A stretch of DNA of 64,000 nucleotides from Hanleya hanleyi (lineage: Eukaryota > Mollusca > Polyplacophora > Lepidopleurida > Hanleyidae). Where the stretch lies: positions 1-64,000 of the forward strand of contig JAVTVY010037217.1 in assembly GCA_036873755.1 (NCBI GenBank). The letters are read 5' to 3'. The notes beneath the pieces are model-generated. The model saw only the letters and a list, made by a program, of their open reading frames with translations, was not told the DNA's origin and did no database searches. Positions 32,360-42,604 of this stretch are shown piece after piece (within the stretch, counting starts at the first letter, position 1; each line of letters begins with the position of its first letter). The position numbers and the translations under genes are program-made.

Positions 32360-33382
32360 CTAATCGTCCTTGGGCAGGCCAGGATACCGTTGAGGCAACA
32401 TATCCTCAAATGTTGTTTGCGCATTCTGAGTATCTATCAGTGCATGGGTGAATACATTCATCCGATGGGAAGATTCCGTAATTTGGTCACGAAGGACGTA
32501 ACATTGGTCACCCTCTCTACGAACCAATGAGTGTTGGGGCGCTGTTCATAGGCCCAGCCCAAGACATCCAATTGGTCCACTTGGTCCAGCATCGTCTCTA
32601 GCGACGCCCAGTTAATGATGGTAAACGGTTGGTCAAATACCCGGATGTTACTGCTCGGGTAAAAGTAAGACTTGATCTGTCTCCTTATGCTGCAGCACAT
32701 AACCAAACGCCAGATTTAATTTGAAGGACGTAACTTGGTCATTGAAGACGGCTTCCACGTAGCTGCGTAGACGGGTGAGGTCGGTCAGTCGGAAATTGTA
32801 GATATCTTGAATAGGGCGATGACGGTGGAAACAGTGCCGTATCATGGGCCAATGGTGCCGATAGATGTCACTTACTGGATGGGCGTCCTGTAACAGATCG
32901 CTAGGAACATTCACTGCATCTTCCAGAAAATGTTCTATGTCGTCAGGCGTATGACTGGGAACAGTAATGCTAGGGACCGGCTGGATATCTAGGCCCTTCT
33001 GAACTGTGGGTATAGGCGAGCTCTCCGTGATCGCATCACCAGTGGCATTCGTCTCCCCGGGTTCATCTTCACTGGGTCTGCCCCTCCTGGGTGCCTCTTT
33101 AGTGGAAAGTTGTCGCTCTTGCCGTGGTGACGGACCATGAATCAAACGTTGGTGCCGTCTTAACTGACTGGGTCTTTTGAAGAGTTGACCACATTCTCCG
33201 CATGGACGCTTGGGTGGCCCATGAATTGAACGTTCATGGCACTGTAAATGATCCGGGCGCTGAAACGAAAGTGTACATATCGTACAGCTATACCGGGCGG
33301 TTCCGTCGTGCTTGGTAGCCTCATGGCGACGCAAGTCGTGCAGACGAGTGAATGATTTCGAGCACGTAGTACAAGTGAACAT
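32360..33382 (-). pseudogene. C2H2 zinc-finger protein with large C-terminal domain (two frameshifts)
   Basis: From ATG at 33,380-33,382: three C2H2 fingers near residues 4-80 (MFTCTTCSKSF..., CTIC..., CGEC...), a polar proline/serine/glutamate linker, then a C-terminal domain beginning around residue 165 (SDIYRHHWPMIRHCF, later LNLAFGYVLQHKE). The frame shifts near 32,670, after which another frame continues the domain (DQPFTIINW, RPNTHWFVERVTNVT, LPIG) to a stop at 32,458. A second shift leads to a tail ending YPGLPKDD and TAG at 32,360-32,362, like the YPGLPEDA end at 8,246 and 10,016. Zinc-finger proteins with this kind of C-terminal domain occur in Polinton contexts, which ties these genes to the elements. 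Function is inferred as DNA-binding regulator only. Confidence 0.7.
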
Positions 33383-33427
33383 CTTGGTGGTTGACAGAGT
33401 GTCTGATGAAACGGCCAGGCCGCTTCC

Positions 33428-33462
33428 CTTTTATAGCAAGCTAGCTGGTGATCTATTTTTAG
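33428..33462 (-). promoter_or_regulatory. MEF2-like site + TATA box, middle zinc-finger gene
   Basis: On the minus strand CTAAAAATAG (complement 33,453-33,462) precedes TATAAAAG (complement 33,428-33,435), 46 bases before the ATG. The intervening GATCACCAGCTAGC block is also conserved with the other two genes. Confidence 0.7.
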
Positions 33463-33484
33463 CACACTCAGTTCAACTTGGACG

Positions 33485-33575
33485 TCAGCGACAAGAACCT
33501 GGATGTAGGCGCGGACGCCAGCGACAAGAACCCGGATGTAGGCGCGAACGTCAGTGACATGTACCTGGATGTAAA
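33485..33575. repeat. ~36-bp direct repeats upstream of middle zinc-finger gene
   Basis: Three copies of GTCAGCGACAAGAACCTGGATGTAGGCG-like units (named here only by their GACAAGAAC and GGATGTAGGCG parts). They may be upstream control repeats or simple expansion. Confidence 0.6.
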
Positions 33576-33617
33576 CTACCGAGAACTAGGTCAACCAGTC
33601 CTACTCAGGTCACGCCC

Positions 33618-33618
33618 A

Positions 33619-33652
<34 letters not shown>

Positions 33653-35630
33653 CGTTTGTGAAAGGTGTCAAATGGGGGCATTGACATGAATACACACCTT
33701 TCAAATGGGGACCCCTCCAAACGGGGACGTCCCCGTTTGACTTAAGGCTTGAAACGTGCAGCCAAGCCTGTTTTTGGAATTCTCTAGTGAAATGAGGTAA
33801 ATACGGTATACGTCCACATTTAGGCAGCAAAATTCAAGCGCGAGGTGTATGCGTGTGTTTCCCGCTCTGTAGAGAAAAAATCTGCTCAATACACACAGGT
33901 CCCCGTTTGCGCATGAATTAGTTAGTCACGTGACAACGAACGAAGAGAGATAAAACGAGACTGAAGAAAGAACAATACACGATTCGACTGCGGGCAATAT
34001 TGTACGGAGCGTAAGTTGAATTTTCTGATTTACTTTGAAACACTTGTTTGATGGACATAAACCGAAAACGAAACAATAGGCGTACCGTACCTAGTCAGAT
34101 ATTTTGTTTGTCACCATGTTCCTGCAAATCAGAAGAAAATGCCAGAAGACAACAACAACAACAATCTTCCTTGAGGAATAGTTTATTACTCAGTTGTTGA
34201 TACTTCAACGTTGTCATTCGATAAAGTGGTAGACGGAAAACAACAACGACAACCAGATATTGTTGGTACAATATCACGGCCTTTCCATGACGTCCCCAAA
34301 GGTATTATTTCGCTGTATTGTGATGTGGCATATACTACAAATACGGAGTGGAAGCATTTTCCGGAAAGTTTAATTTGTCAAGATTGCGAGCGCCTCAGAT
34401 CGAGTGTGAACTTTCATTGTTATGTGCCGTTGTTCAAACAATTGCAAAAAAGTTAAACGGTTGAACGTCTGTTGTATTATATTTGAGTCCCGCTCTATCT
34501 GGGCACAGAATATATGTCGCTCAATACTGATTTCGTCGTGTGCATCAACATACTTCAAACAGCATGGTAATTTGGGGCGGAAATTGTATGCCTGTCTGCA
34601 ACAATGCGAATGCATTCTTACTGTCAATTCCAAACACATATATATATTTCCTCAATCAAAATTGATGACCTGTACCAGAAACTTCAGCCTAGTATCCACA
34701 AATCGCGTGAAACAAGAACGAGATGTAGTTGCAGAGATGTCAGTTCACTTACGTATTTTGGCGCGCAATTTTAGTCGACTGGGTATTGTTCTTCAATTAG
34801 TAAACGAATCCCTACCTTCTTTGCACAGTCCATTCTTACTTCATCTGGGAACATTCCACGTAAACGGCGGCATCGAATATTCCCTCGTTTTAGGGTCTTT
34901 AATCCTAGATACCTAAATGCCATCCCTGCCGAGCTTGCTTAGAAAACAGCTAAGTTCCTACGCCCGCTGTGAATGGAACACTCGCGCGTATTTCAAGACA
35001 GACGCACGCACTTCCGGTGAAGCAAATTATTCACATTGTTTGTTTCCGAATACCAGTATCGCTAAGCCCCTGTCTACGCTGTAGTTTGTCAAATTAACGG
35101 CTTTCTCGTAACTGTTCAAGTTTTCCACAATTACTGTTCCCGGTACGGAGTCATTGTCAACGAAAGACGAAAACTGGCTGCGTCCAGCGACGTCCATGAA
35201 ACGTGTGCAACGTTACATGTAGTAATAAAACATCAAAGTGTGATAGAATTGGCTATATGTTCATTTGACATGTCCCTATTTAGCCTACATATCATTTGCA
35301 ATAATAAATTTATTGATGATGTCCCCATTTGGTTGATTTTAAACATTTGTCCCCACTTGGATAGTCTACACTTGACGGGAGTGCGTCCCCATTTTAGCAG
35401 CATCTTTCACGAGTGTGAAATGTGTGCGTCCCCACTTTGACTAGCTTGAACACTTTTGGCAAATTTCAGAATTTGATAGGGCCAAAGGTCCAGTGGGCGC
35501 CTCTATGATTGCCTTTATTGGAATCTGAGGTTCATTTCTCTCTTGGTACCTTATTAACAAAGTCCCCATTTAGGAGGGTTGTGGCAGGCGTCCCCGGTTG
35601 ACACCTTTCACATATATGTGTGTGCGTGTG
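33618..35630. mobile_element. Gene-free insertion with terminal GTGAAAGGTGTCAA inverted repeat
   Basis: GTGAAAGGTGTCAA at about 33,658 is inverted at 35,598-35,611, and (TG)n tracts flank both sides. Inside each end is a cluster of the motif GTCCCC(A/G)TTTG: 33,672-33,910 on the left and 35,320-35,600 on the right. A 164-codon frame at 34,422-34,916 has no recognisable domain and overlaps open frames on the other strand, so I do not call it. I infer a non-autonomous DNA transposon. Confidence 0.45.
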
Positions 35631-35631
35631 T

Positions 35632-36358
35632 GTGTGTATGCGTGTGTGTGCGTGCGTGCGTGTGTGTGTATACATGTGTGTATACGCCTGTGTATGTGTG
35701 TGTGTCGCCGTGTGCCATGATACAGACAGATGAGAGAAAGAAAGATCAACACGTTCACAAGAGCTTCTATAGTCCGGAAGTGACCTTTGATACACTAGGG
35801 TGCAGGTGCCCCAGGTATGTGTGTGTGTGTGTGTGCCTGCGTACGATGATGTCACTTCCAAGCAGCGCAGAGGTCAAAGGTCACTTGTTGACCTCAATAA
35901 TTTGCATATGACCTCTGTGAGGTCACTTTCGCTTCCGGTCACGTGACCGGAACTGACCTTTGACCCCTGCGCGCGCTGACAAAACAATACCGGATAAAAA
36001 TTGCGCGCAGGGGTCAAAGGTCAGTTCCGGTCTCGTGAACGGAAGCGGAAGTGACCTCACAGAGGTCATATGCAAATTATTGAGGTCAACAAGTGACCTT
36101 TGACCTCTGCGCTGCGTGGAAGTGACATCATCGTTCGCAGGCACACATACACACACACATACCTGGGGCACCTGCACCCTAGTGTATCAAAGGTCACTTC
36201 CGGACTATAGAAGCTCTTGTGAACGTGTTGATCTTTCTTTCTCTCATCTGTCTGTATCATGGCACACGGCGACACACACACATACACAGGCGTATACACA
36301 CATGTATACACACACACGCACGCACGCACACACACGCACGCACACACACGCACACACA
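35632..36358. repeat. Near-perfect palindrome, ~345-bp arms, ~26-bp spacer
   Basis: The left arm (about 35,632-35,975) and right arm (about 36,003-36,358) are reverse complements with only a few differences (for example GTCACGTGACCGG versus CCGGTCTCGTGAAC). Arms contain AGGTCAAAGGTCA (DR1), ATTTGCATATGACC, CACTTCC and a CA/TG tract. The spacer is AT-richer. There is no gene. Confidence 0.85.
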
Positions 36359-36367
36359 TACACAGAC

Positions 36368-36500
36368 GAGGCTACTTGTATTGTAAACATACCCAACGCG
36401 GCTCCACCAGCTTGGGTATGATGTACTGGAGGGGATAATAAAATGATTGACCTGTCATCCTTGTTGTTGTTGTTGTTCTCTCACCGGTCTACATCATGCG
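36368..36500 (+). terminator. Shared 3' module, right arm (no gene attached)
   Basis: TGTAAACA at about 36,382, hairpin (36,390-36,418), AATAAA at 36,437-36,442, TTG repeats at about 36,461-36,475. This is the mirror of 32,104-32,219, but the zinc-finger gene that precedes it on the left is missing here, replaced by the core palindrome. Confidence 0.7.
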
Positions 36501-36522
36501 ACATTGTACAGAGTGCATGTTC

Positions 36523-36525
<3 letters not shown>

Positions 36526-36566
<41 letters not shown>

Positions 36567-36870
36567 AAGGTTTAACGCCGCATTCCGCAAAATTTCAGCT
36601 ATATAGCGACATGGACAGAGAGTATGTGCATGGATTTGAACAGAGTATGTATAGATGGACGTGAACAGAGTACATGAAGAATGACATGCACAGAGTACAT
36701 TTACATGGACAAGGAACATGAACAGATTACATGTACAGGCAAATAGTACATGTACAGGCACATAGTACAGGTGCATGGATATGCACAGAATACATGGACA
36801 TGCGCAGATTACATGTACAAATTAAATACAGGGAAGATATTGTCTAATACAGGACAGATATGGTATAATA
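36526..36870. repeat. (GA)n, TACATG-rich tract and 22-bp repeats (right arm)
   Basis: Reverse complement of the tract at 31,660-32,062, with (GA)n at about 36,524-36,562 and two to three copies of the 22-bp unit. Confidence 0.8.
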
Positions 36871-36979
36871 CAGCACAGATCGGTGGTGGTGGTATCTCCC
36901 GTTGGAAGGAGCTCTCGGACCGGAGCTCTTGGAGCTCGGAGCTCTTGGAGCATGTTTGAACCAGATTGAATCGGTTGTG

Positions 36980-37014
36980 CTAAAAATAGATCGCCAGCTA
37001 GTGCACTATAAAAG
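36980..37014 (+). promoter_or_regulatory. MEF2-like site + TATA box, right-arm zinc-finger gene
   Basis: CTAAAAATAG at 36,980-36,989 and TATAAAAG at 37,007-37,014, 53 bases before the ATG at 37,067. It is identical in layout to the left-arm gene. Confidence 0.7.
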
Positions 37015-37066
37015 CAAAAACGTTCTGACACTTTCTCCAGACATTCGTTCAACCACTTACGACACG

Positions 37067-37600
37067 ATGTTCACGTGTACCACTTGCTCCAAGTCCTTTA
37101 CACGCTTGCACGACTTACAACGCCATGAGCCTACCATCCACGACGCTACTGCTCAGTACACCTGCGAGACCTGTGGGGATACATTTAATCGCCTGGATAG
37201 TTTACACCGCCATGAACGGTGTCTCCATGAGACATACAGGCATCAGTGTGGGGATTGTGGACACCGCTTCAGACTACACAGCCAGTTGAGATCTCACCAA
37301 CGTGTAATCCATGGACATGCACGCTTGAGAGTTGAGGAACCCGTGATGTTTGACCCCATCCATGAGTCTACTTTTCAAGGTGCTGTTGGCGAATATACAT
37401 GTTCGATCTGCAGGAGGTCGTTTAATCGTAAGGATAATTTACGGCGACATCAACGATCGGTCCATAAGGCACCCATTCATGAAGGCCAGCATTGCGGTCG
37501 AGTCTTCAGACTCCACAGTCAGTTGACCCCCATTAATCCGAAAGACGTCCACAGTTTGTGTTCCATCCTCCAACATGAATTATACTTATTCTGCGCGTAG
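37067..37600 (+). CDS. C2H2 zinc-finger protein, right arm (intact frame)
   Basis: 177 residues from ATG 37,067-37,069. The frame is open further upstream (to 36,902), but that part is the promoter shared with the paralogues. Four canonical fingers: CTTC (residues ~4-25), CETC (~32-53), CGDC (~60-81) and CSIC (~113-134), plus a degenerate fifth (one cysteine replaced by histidine: QHCGRVF). The linker between fingers three and four is longer (about 30 residues). It lacks the C-terminal domain seen in the middle gene. Sequence-specific nucleic-acid binding is inferred; the partner is unknown. Downstream are inverted CCAAT boxes and the hairpin/AATAAA module. It is the only one of the five zinc-finger copies in the window without a visible break. 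Confidence 0.8.
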   Translation: MFTCTTCSKSFTRLHDLQRHEPTIHDATAQYTCETCGDTFNRLDSLHRHERCLHETYRHQCGDCGHRFRLHSQLRSHQRVIHGHARLRVEEPVMFDPIHESTFQGAVGEYTCSICRRSFNRKDNLRRHQRSVHKAPIHEGQHCGRVFRLHSQLTPINPKDVHSLCSILQHELYLFCA

Positions 37601-37606
37601 GCTTCG

Positions 37607-37812
37607 GATTGGACAAGAGCAGTCTGAGATCAGCACAATTAACTTCTGATTGGACAAGAGCAGCCGACAATGCGACCATCGACTTCTGATTGGAGAAGAG
37701 CAGCCGACAATTCGACCATCGACTTCTGATTGGACAAGAGCAGCCGAGAATACATCTAACGGGCAAGAATGAAAATGACAGATACAGCGCCAAATGGCGG
37801 TCTCTGATTGGA
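37607..37812 (+). promoter_or_regulatory. Cluster of inverted CCAAT boxes (right arm)
   Basis: GATTGG occurs at about 37,608, 37,649, 37,688, 37,728 and 37,806, in ~40-bp direct repeats (TTCTGATTGGACAAGAGCAGC). Mirror of 30,752-30,945. Confidence 0.55.
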
Positions 37813-37825
37813 AACGATCTCGAAT

Positions 37826-37960
37826 TGTAAACATACCCAACGCGGCTCCCCCAGCGTGGGTATGATGTAACATTGGGGAGAATAAATTGTATGAAAATTT
37901 CTTGTTGTTGTTGTTGTTGTTCTCTCATCTGTCATCCTTGTTGTTGTTCTTCTCTCGCCG
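37826..37960 (+). terminator. Shared 3' module behind right-arm zinc-finger gene
   Basis: TGTAAACA at about 37,826, hairpin (37,834-37,862), AATAAA at 37,881-37,886, TTG repeats at about 37,902-37,920 and again at about 37,938-37,948. Confidence 0.75.
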
Positions 37961-38139
37961 GTTTATACCATGGTGTCAAGGCGTTATGTTAGAGCGTTAA
38001 GGCGTAACGACGGGCGTTGACGGTCGTCACTGCATTTCGAAGAATTAGTGACAATTCCATGGAATATCTAGAAAATCAGAGCTTCTGAGCTATTTCACCA
38101 GGGCGTTGAAGCATTAAGCTTGGCGTTGGCGAGCGTTGG

Positions 38140-39050
38140 TACAAGATGACACCTCACACGACGCATTCGGACCGCGGATGGTCCATCTCTACACCAAATA
38201 CATTCCTTCACACCCACAAAATGTCCACTTTCGCTACTACTCCTACTGATGACGTCACAGATGCTGTGGACATCCCTCAAATCGGGGTCTACACCCCGAG
38301 AGCTACAACATGACACCCCACACGACGCATTGAACCAAGGATGGTCCATCTCTACCCCAAATACCTTCCTTCACTACCTCAAAATGCCCACTTTCGCTAC
38401 TACTCGTATTGATGACGTCACCGATGACGTCACAGATGACGCGGACATCCCTCAAATCAGGATCTCCACCCCGAAGGCTACAAGATGACACCCCCACGAC
38501 GTATTCGAACCAAGGATGATCCCTCTCTACCCCAAATACCTTCTTTCACTGCCCCAAAATGCCCACTTTGGCTACTACTTCTACTGATGACGTCACCAAT
38601 GTCGTCATAGATGACGTGAACATCCCTCAAATCGGGATGTACACCCCGAGAGCTACAAAATGACACCTCCCAGGACGCATTCGGACCAAGGTTGGTCCCT
38701 CTCTACCCCAAATGCCTTCCTTCACTGCCCCAAAATGTCCACTTTCGCTACTACTCGTACTGATGACGTCACCGATTACGTCACAGATGATATGGACATC
38801 CCTCAAATCGGTATGTACACCCCGAGAGCTACAAGATAACACCTCCCACGACACAATCGGACCAAGGATGTTCCCTCTCTACCCCAAACACATCTCCACG
38901 CACCCCCAAAAACACGCCATTCTGACTCTACCCCACACAAGCGTCACTTTGACACCTGCCACAACCCATTTGGACCCGTAGTGGTCCATCTCTACCCCAA
39001 ACACACCCCAACATACCCCCCAAAATGCCTGCTTTCTATACTACGGCCAA
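38140..39050. repeat. Subterminal-type ~190-bp units (right arm)
   Basis: Mirror of 29,350-30,425. Units carry GATGACGTCAC, ATCCCTCAAATC, CTCTACCCCAAATACCTTCCTTC and CAAAATGCCCAC. Frames on both strands are repeat shadows. Confidence 0.8.
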
Positions 39051-39199
39051 ACTGCGCATGCGCAGACTATTGAACACGGATGAACCATTGGTCTAGTCGG
39101 ATGCTCCTCCACGAGAGCTTCAAAATAAGACCTCATACGACACTATAGGACCATTAGGGACTCACCTAGGCCCCAAAACGTTCACCCGGTATGGACCTA

Positions 39200-40260
39200 T
39201 ACCCCATAGCCTCCGTGACTTTTTCTAAAAATTTCACCGCTTACCTCCGGGACCCCTCCCATCGTGTTTTTCTTGGCGAGACGAGAAAAAAGAGACCCCA
39301 TAACCCATAGTAACACCCACAAAAAATTTGACCATCCCTCCCCCCATATAGCCAGTATGAGCCTATATACAGACCTCGGTGACTTTTCCCAAAAATTTCA
39401 CCGATTCGTTCCGGGACCCCTCCCATCATGTTCTAAATGACGAGACGTGAAAAACGAGACCAAACAACCCACATCACAATGAACGTGTGTGAATTTCCCA
39501 GGTTGGACCTATCCCCCATAGCCAGCCTATGGGCCTACCCAGGCCTCGGTGAGCTTTTTCCAAAAATTTCACCGTTTCGTTTTGGGACCCCTCCCATCAT
39601 GTTCTAAATGACGAGACGAGAAAAACCAAACCAAACAACCCATATCACAATGAACGTGTGTGAATTTCCCAGGTTGGACCTATCCCCCCATATAGCCAGC
39701 CTACAGGCCTATATACAGCCCTACCCAGTACTTTTCCAAAAATTTCACCCATTCGCTCCGGGACCCTTCCCATCATGTTCTAAATGACGAGACGTGAAAA
39801 ACGAGACCAAACAACCCATATCACAATGAACGTGTGTGAATTTCCCAGGTTGGACCTATCCCCCATAGCCAGCCTATGGGCCTACCCAGGCCTCGGTGAG
39901 CTTTTTCCAAAAATTTCACCGTTTCGTTTTGGGACCCCTCCCATCATGTTCTAAATGACGAGACGAGAAAAACAAAACCAAACAACCCATATCACAATGA
40001 ACGTGTGTGAATTTCCCAGGTTGGACCTATCCCCCATATAGCCAGCCTATAGGCCTATATACAGCCCTACCCGATACTTTTCCAAAAATTTCACCGATTC
40101 GCTCCGGGACCCTTCCCATTGTGATTTTCTTGGCGAGACGAGAAAAACGAGACCCCACAACCCATAGTAAAGCCCACGGAAAAAATTGACCACCCCTCCC
40201 CCCATATAGCCAGTATGAGCCTATATACAGACCTCGGTGACTCGGTGGCATTTTCCCGTA
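39200..40260. repeat. ~172-bp tandem units (right arm)
   Basis: TTCTAAATGACGAGACG recurs at about 39,431, 39,602, 39,778 and 39,950. Units also share ATCACAATGAACGTGTGTGAA and CAAAAATTTCACC. The left arm (28,820-29,340) holds fewer units, which explains part of the arm-length difference. Confidence 0.85.
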
Positions 40261-42604
40261 TATTGTATATTGTAGAGATAAAGTCCGTATTCCGCATTTT
40301 ATTTAATTATTTTATTTATTTATTTATTTTCTGTGAAAACACCCGATTGACTGGATAGGCAGGCCCCAATAAGCCCGGGGACCAATATTACCCCTATGGG
40401 ATAGGATTGATAGGAGTTTTAGGGTAAAGTCCGTGTTCCGCTTTTTTTTTCCGGAGAAATTTTACATGCACCCAGCCATCTATAGCGGCCTAGAGTCCGT
40501 GTTCCGTTTTTTATTTCCGGGAGATGTTTTTACATGCACCCAGAGGTCAAAGGCCGCCAGGGGGGGGGGGGCGCTTCCTATACTATGACATGGAAACAGC
40601 GCCCCCTGGCGGATGCAAGAGTTATCTCCCCCGGCAAAATATGGCTTTAAATCTCGTGACTATACTACTTGTGTTATGGGCCTGTTTTGTTTGTGTTAAA
40701 CCAGGAAGTCAAATGGAGTCAGGAATATTCTTCAATATCGATGCGTGTTTATGCGAAACAAATGTGAAAATAGAACAATAAATCTACCTACATTGTGTTC
40801 AGATTTATTTCCGGGAAAACGTGTAAAACGCATCTCCCGCAACCTGGGACCCCGGAGGCCTAGGCGGCACCTGGACCCTCGCCTGTCAGGCTGTGAGGAT
40901 CGCTTATTTTAGCTTTGTGTAAATGAATCGGTATCATATTGGTTCTAATGTTCCATGATGTAAAGGTCATCGATTTTTTATCTGTTAAATATAACTAGAA
41001 ATTCAAATGGATTCAGGCATGAAGTATGATTTTTACAATATTGATGCGTGCTTATAAATGCGAAACAAACGTGAAAATAGAACCGTAAATCTGCATACAT
41101 TAAGTTCGAATTTATTTCCTGGAAAACGCTTAGAACGCATCTCCGGAGATCTAGGACTTCGGAGCTTCCGGGGCCTAGGCGGCCATCCCATCATGTTCTA
41201 AATGACGAGACGTGAAAAACGAGACCAAACAACCCATATCACAATGAACGTGTGTGAATTTCCCAGGTTGGACCTATCCCCCATAGCCAGCCTATGGGCC
41301 TACCCAGGCCTCGGTGAGCTTTTTCCAAAAATTTCACCGTTTCGTTTTGGGACCCCTCCCATCATGTTCTAAATGACGAGACGAGAAAAACAAAACCAAA
41401 CAACCCATATCACAATGAACGTGTGTGAATTTCCCAGGTTGGACCTATCCCCCATATAGCCAGCCTATAGGCCTATATACAGCCCTACCCGATACTTTTC
41501 CAAAAATTTCACCGATTCGCTCCGGGACCCTTCCCATTGTGATTTTCTTGGCGAGACGAGAAAAACGAGACCCCACAACCCATAGTAAAGCCCACGGAAA
41601 AAATTGACCACCCCTCCCCCCATATAGCCAGTATGAGCCTATATACAGACCTCGGTGACTCGGTGGCATTTTCCCGTATATTGTATATTGTAGAGATAAA
41701 GTCCGTATTCCGCATTTTATTTAATTATTTTATTTATTTATTTATTTTCTGTGAAAACACCCGATTGACTGGATAGGCAGGCCCCAATAAGCCCGGGGAC
41801 CAATATTACCCCTATGGGATAGGATTGATAGGAGTTTTAGGGTAAAGTCCGTGTTCCGCTTTTTTTTTCCGGAGAAATTTTACATGCACCCAGCCATCTA
41901 TAGCGGCCTAGAGTCCGTGTTCCGTTTTTTATTTCCGGGAGATGTTTTTACATGCACCCAGAGGTCAAAGGCCGCCAGGGGGGGGGGGGCGCTTCCTATA
42001 CTATGACATGGAAACAGCGCCCCCTGGCGGATGCAAGAGTTATCTCCCCCGGCAAAATATGGCTTTAAATCTCGTGACTATACTACTTGTGTTATGGGCC
42101 TGTTTTGTTTGTGTTAAACCACGAAGTCAAATGGAGTCAGGAATATTCTTCAATATCGATGCGTGTTTATGTGAAACAAATGTGAAAATAGAACAATAAA
42201 TCTACCTACATTGTGTTCAGATTTATTTCCGGGAAAACGTGTAAAACGCATCTCCCGCAACCTGGGACCCCGGAGGCCTAGGCGGCACCTGGACCCTCGC
42301 CTGTCAGGCTGTGAGGATCGCTTATTTTAGCTTTGTGTAAATGAATCGGTATCATATTGGTTCTAATGTTCCATGATGTAAAGGTCATCGATTTTTTATC
42401 TGTTAAATATAACTAGAAATTCAAATGGATTCAGGCATGAAGTATGATTTTTACAATATTGATGCGTGCTTATAAATGCGAAACAAACGTGAAAATAGAA
42501 CCGTAAATCTGCATACATTAAGTTCGAATTTATTTCCTGGAAAACGCTTAGAACGCATCTCCGGAGATCTAGGACTTCGGAGCTTCCGGGGCCTAGGCGG
42601 CCTC
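39769..42604. repeat. Recent 1,418-bp tandem duplication
   Basis: 39,769-41,186 and 41,187-42,604 are almost identical (single-base differences, e.g. near 40,702/42,120 and 40,752/42,170). The unit includes ~172-bp repeats, the AATA tract, a GGAACACGGAC unit and about 640 bp of gene-poor sequence outside the inverted repeat. Paired identical frames in the two copies (for example 40,524-40,781 and 41,942-42,199) reflect the duplication, not two genes. Confidence 0.9.

Larger units (their letters stand above)
28546..40509. mobile_element. ~12-kb inverted-repeat (palindromic) structure with zinc-finger genes
   Basis: The left arm (28,546-32,219) recurs as reverse complement at 36,368-40,509. 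From outside inward each arm has: GGAACACGGAC units, an AATA tract, ~172-bp units, ~190-bp subterminal-type units, AACGCC repeats, the 3' hairpin module, CCAAT boxes, a zinc-finger gene, a CT/GA tract and a second 3' module. The 4.1-kb middle (32,220-36,367) holds a further zinc-finger gene, a gene-free insertion and a smaller palindrome. The right arm is longer through extra ~172-bp units. There is no 6-bp target duplication at the outer ends. I infer an end-derived, folded-back Polinton relative; a segmental inversion is the alternative. Confidence 0.65.

Noticed and set aside
34422..34916. 164-codon frame within the 33.6-35.6 kb insertion
   Set aside because: No family resemblance, and overlapping frames of similar quality exist on the other strand.
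35532..36421. His/Thr-rich mirror-image frames
   Set aside because: They follow the CA/TG tracts of the core palindrome and appear on both strands symmetrically.
40524..42199. Two identical 85-codon frames read as a duplicated gene
   Set aside because: They are identical because of the 1,418-bp tandem duplication; a single unrecognised frame in repeat DNA is not supported as coding.
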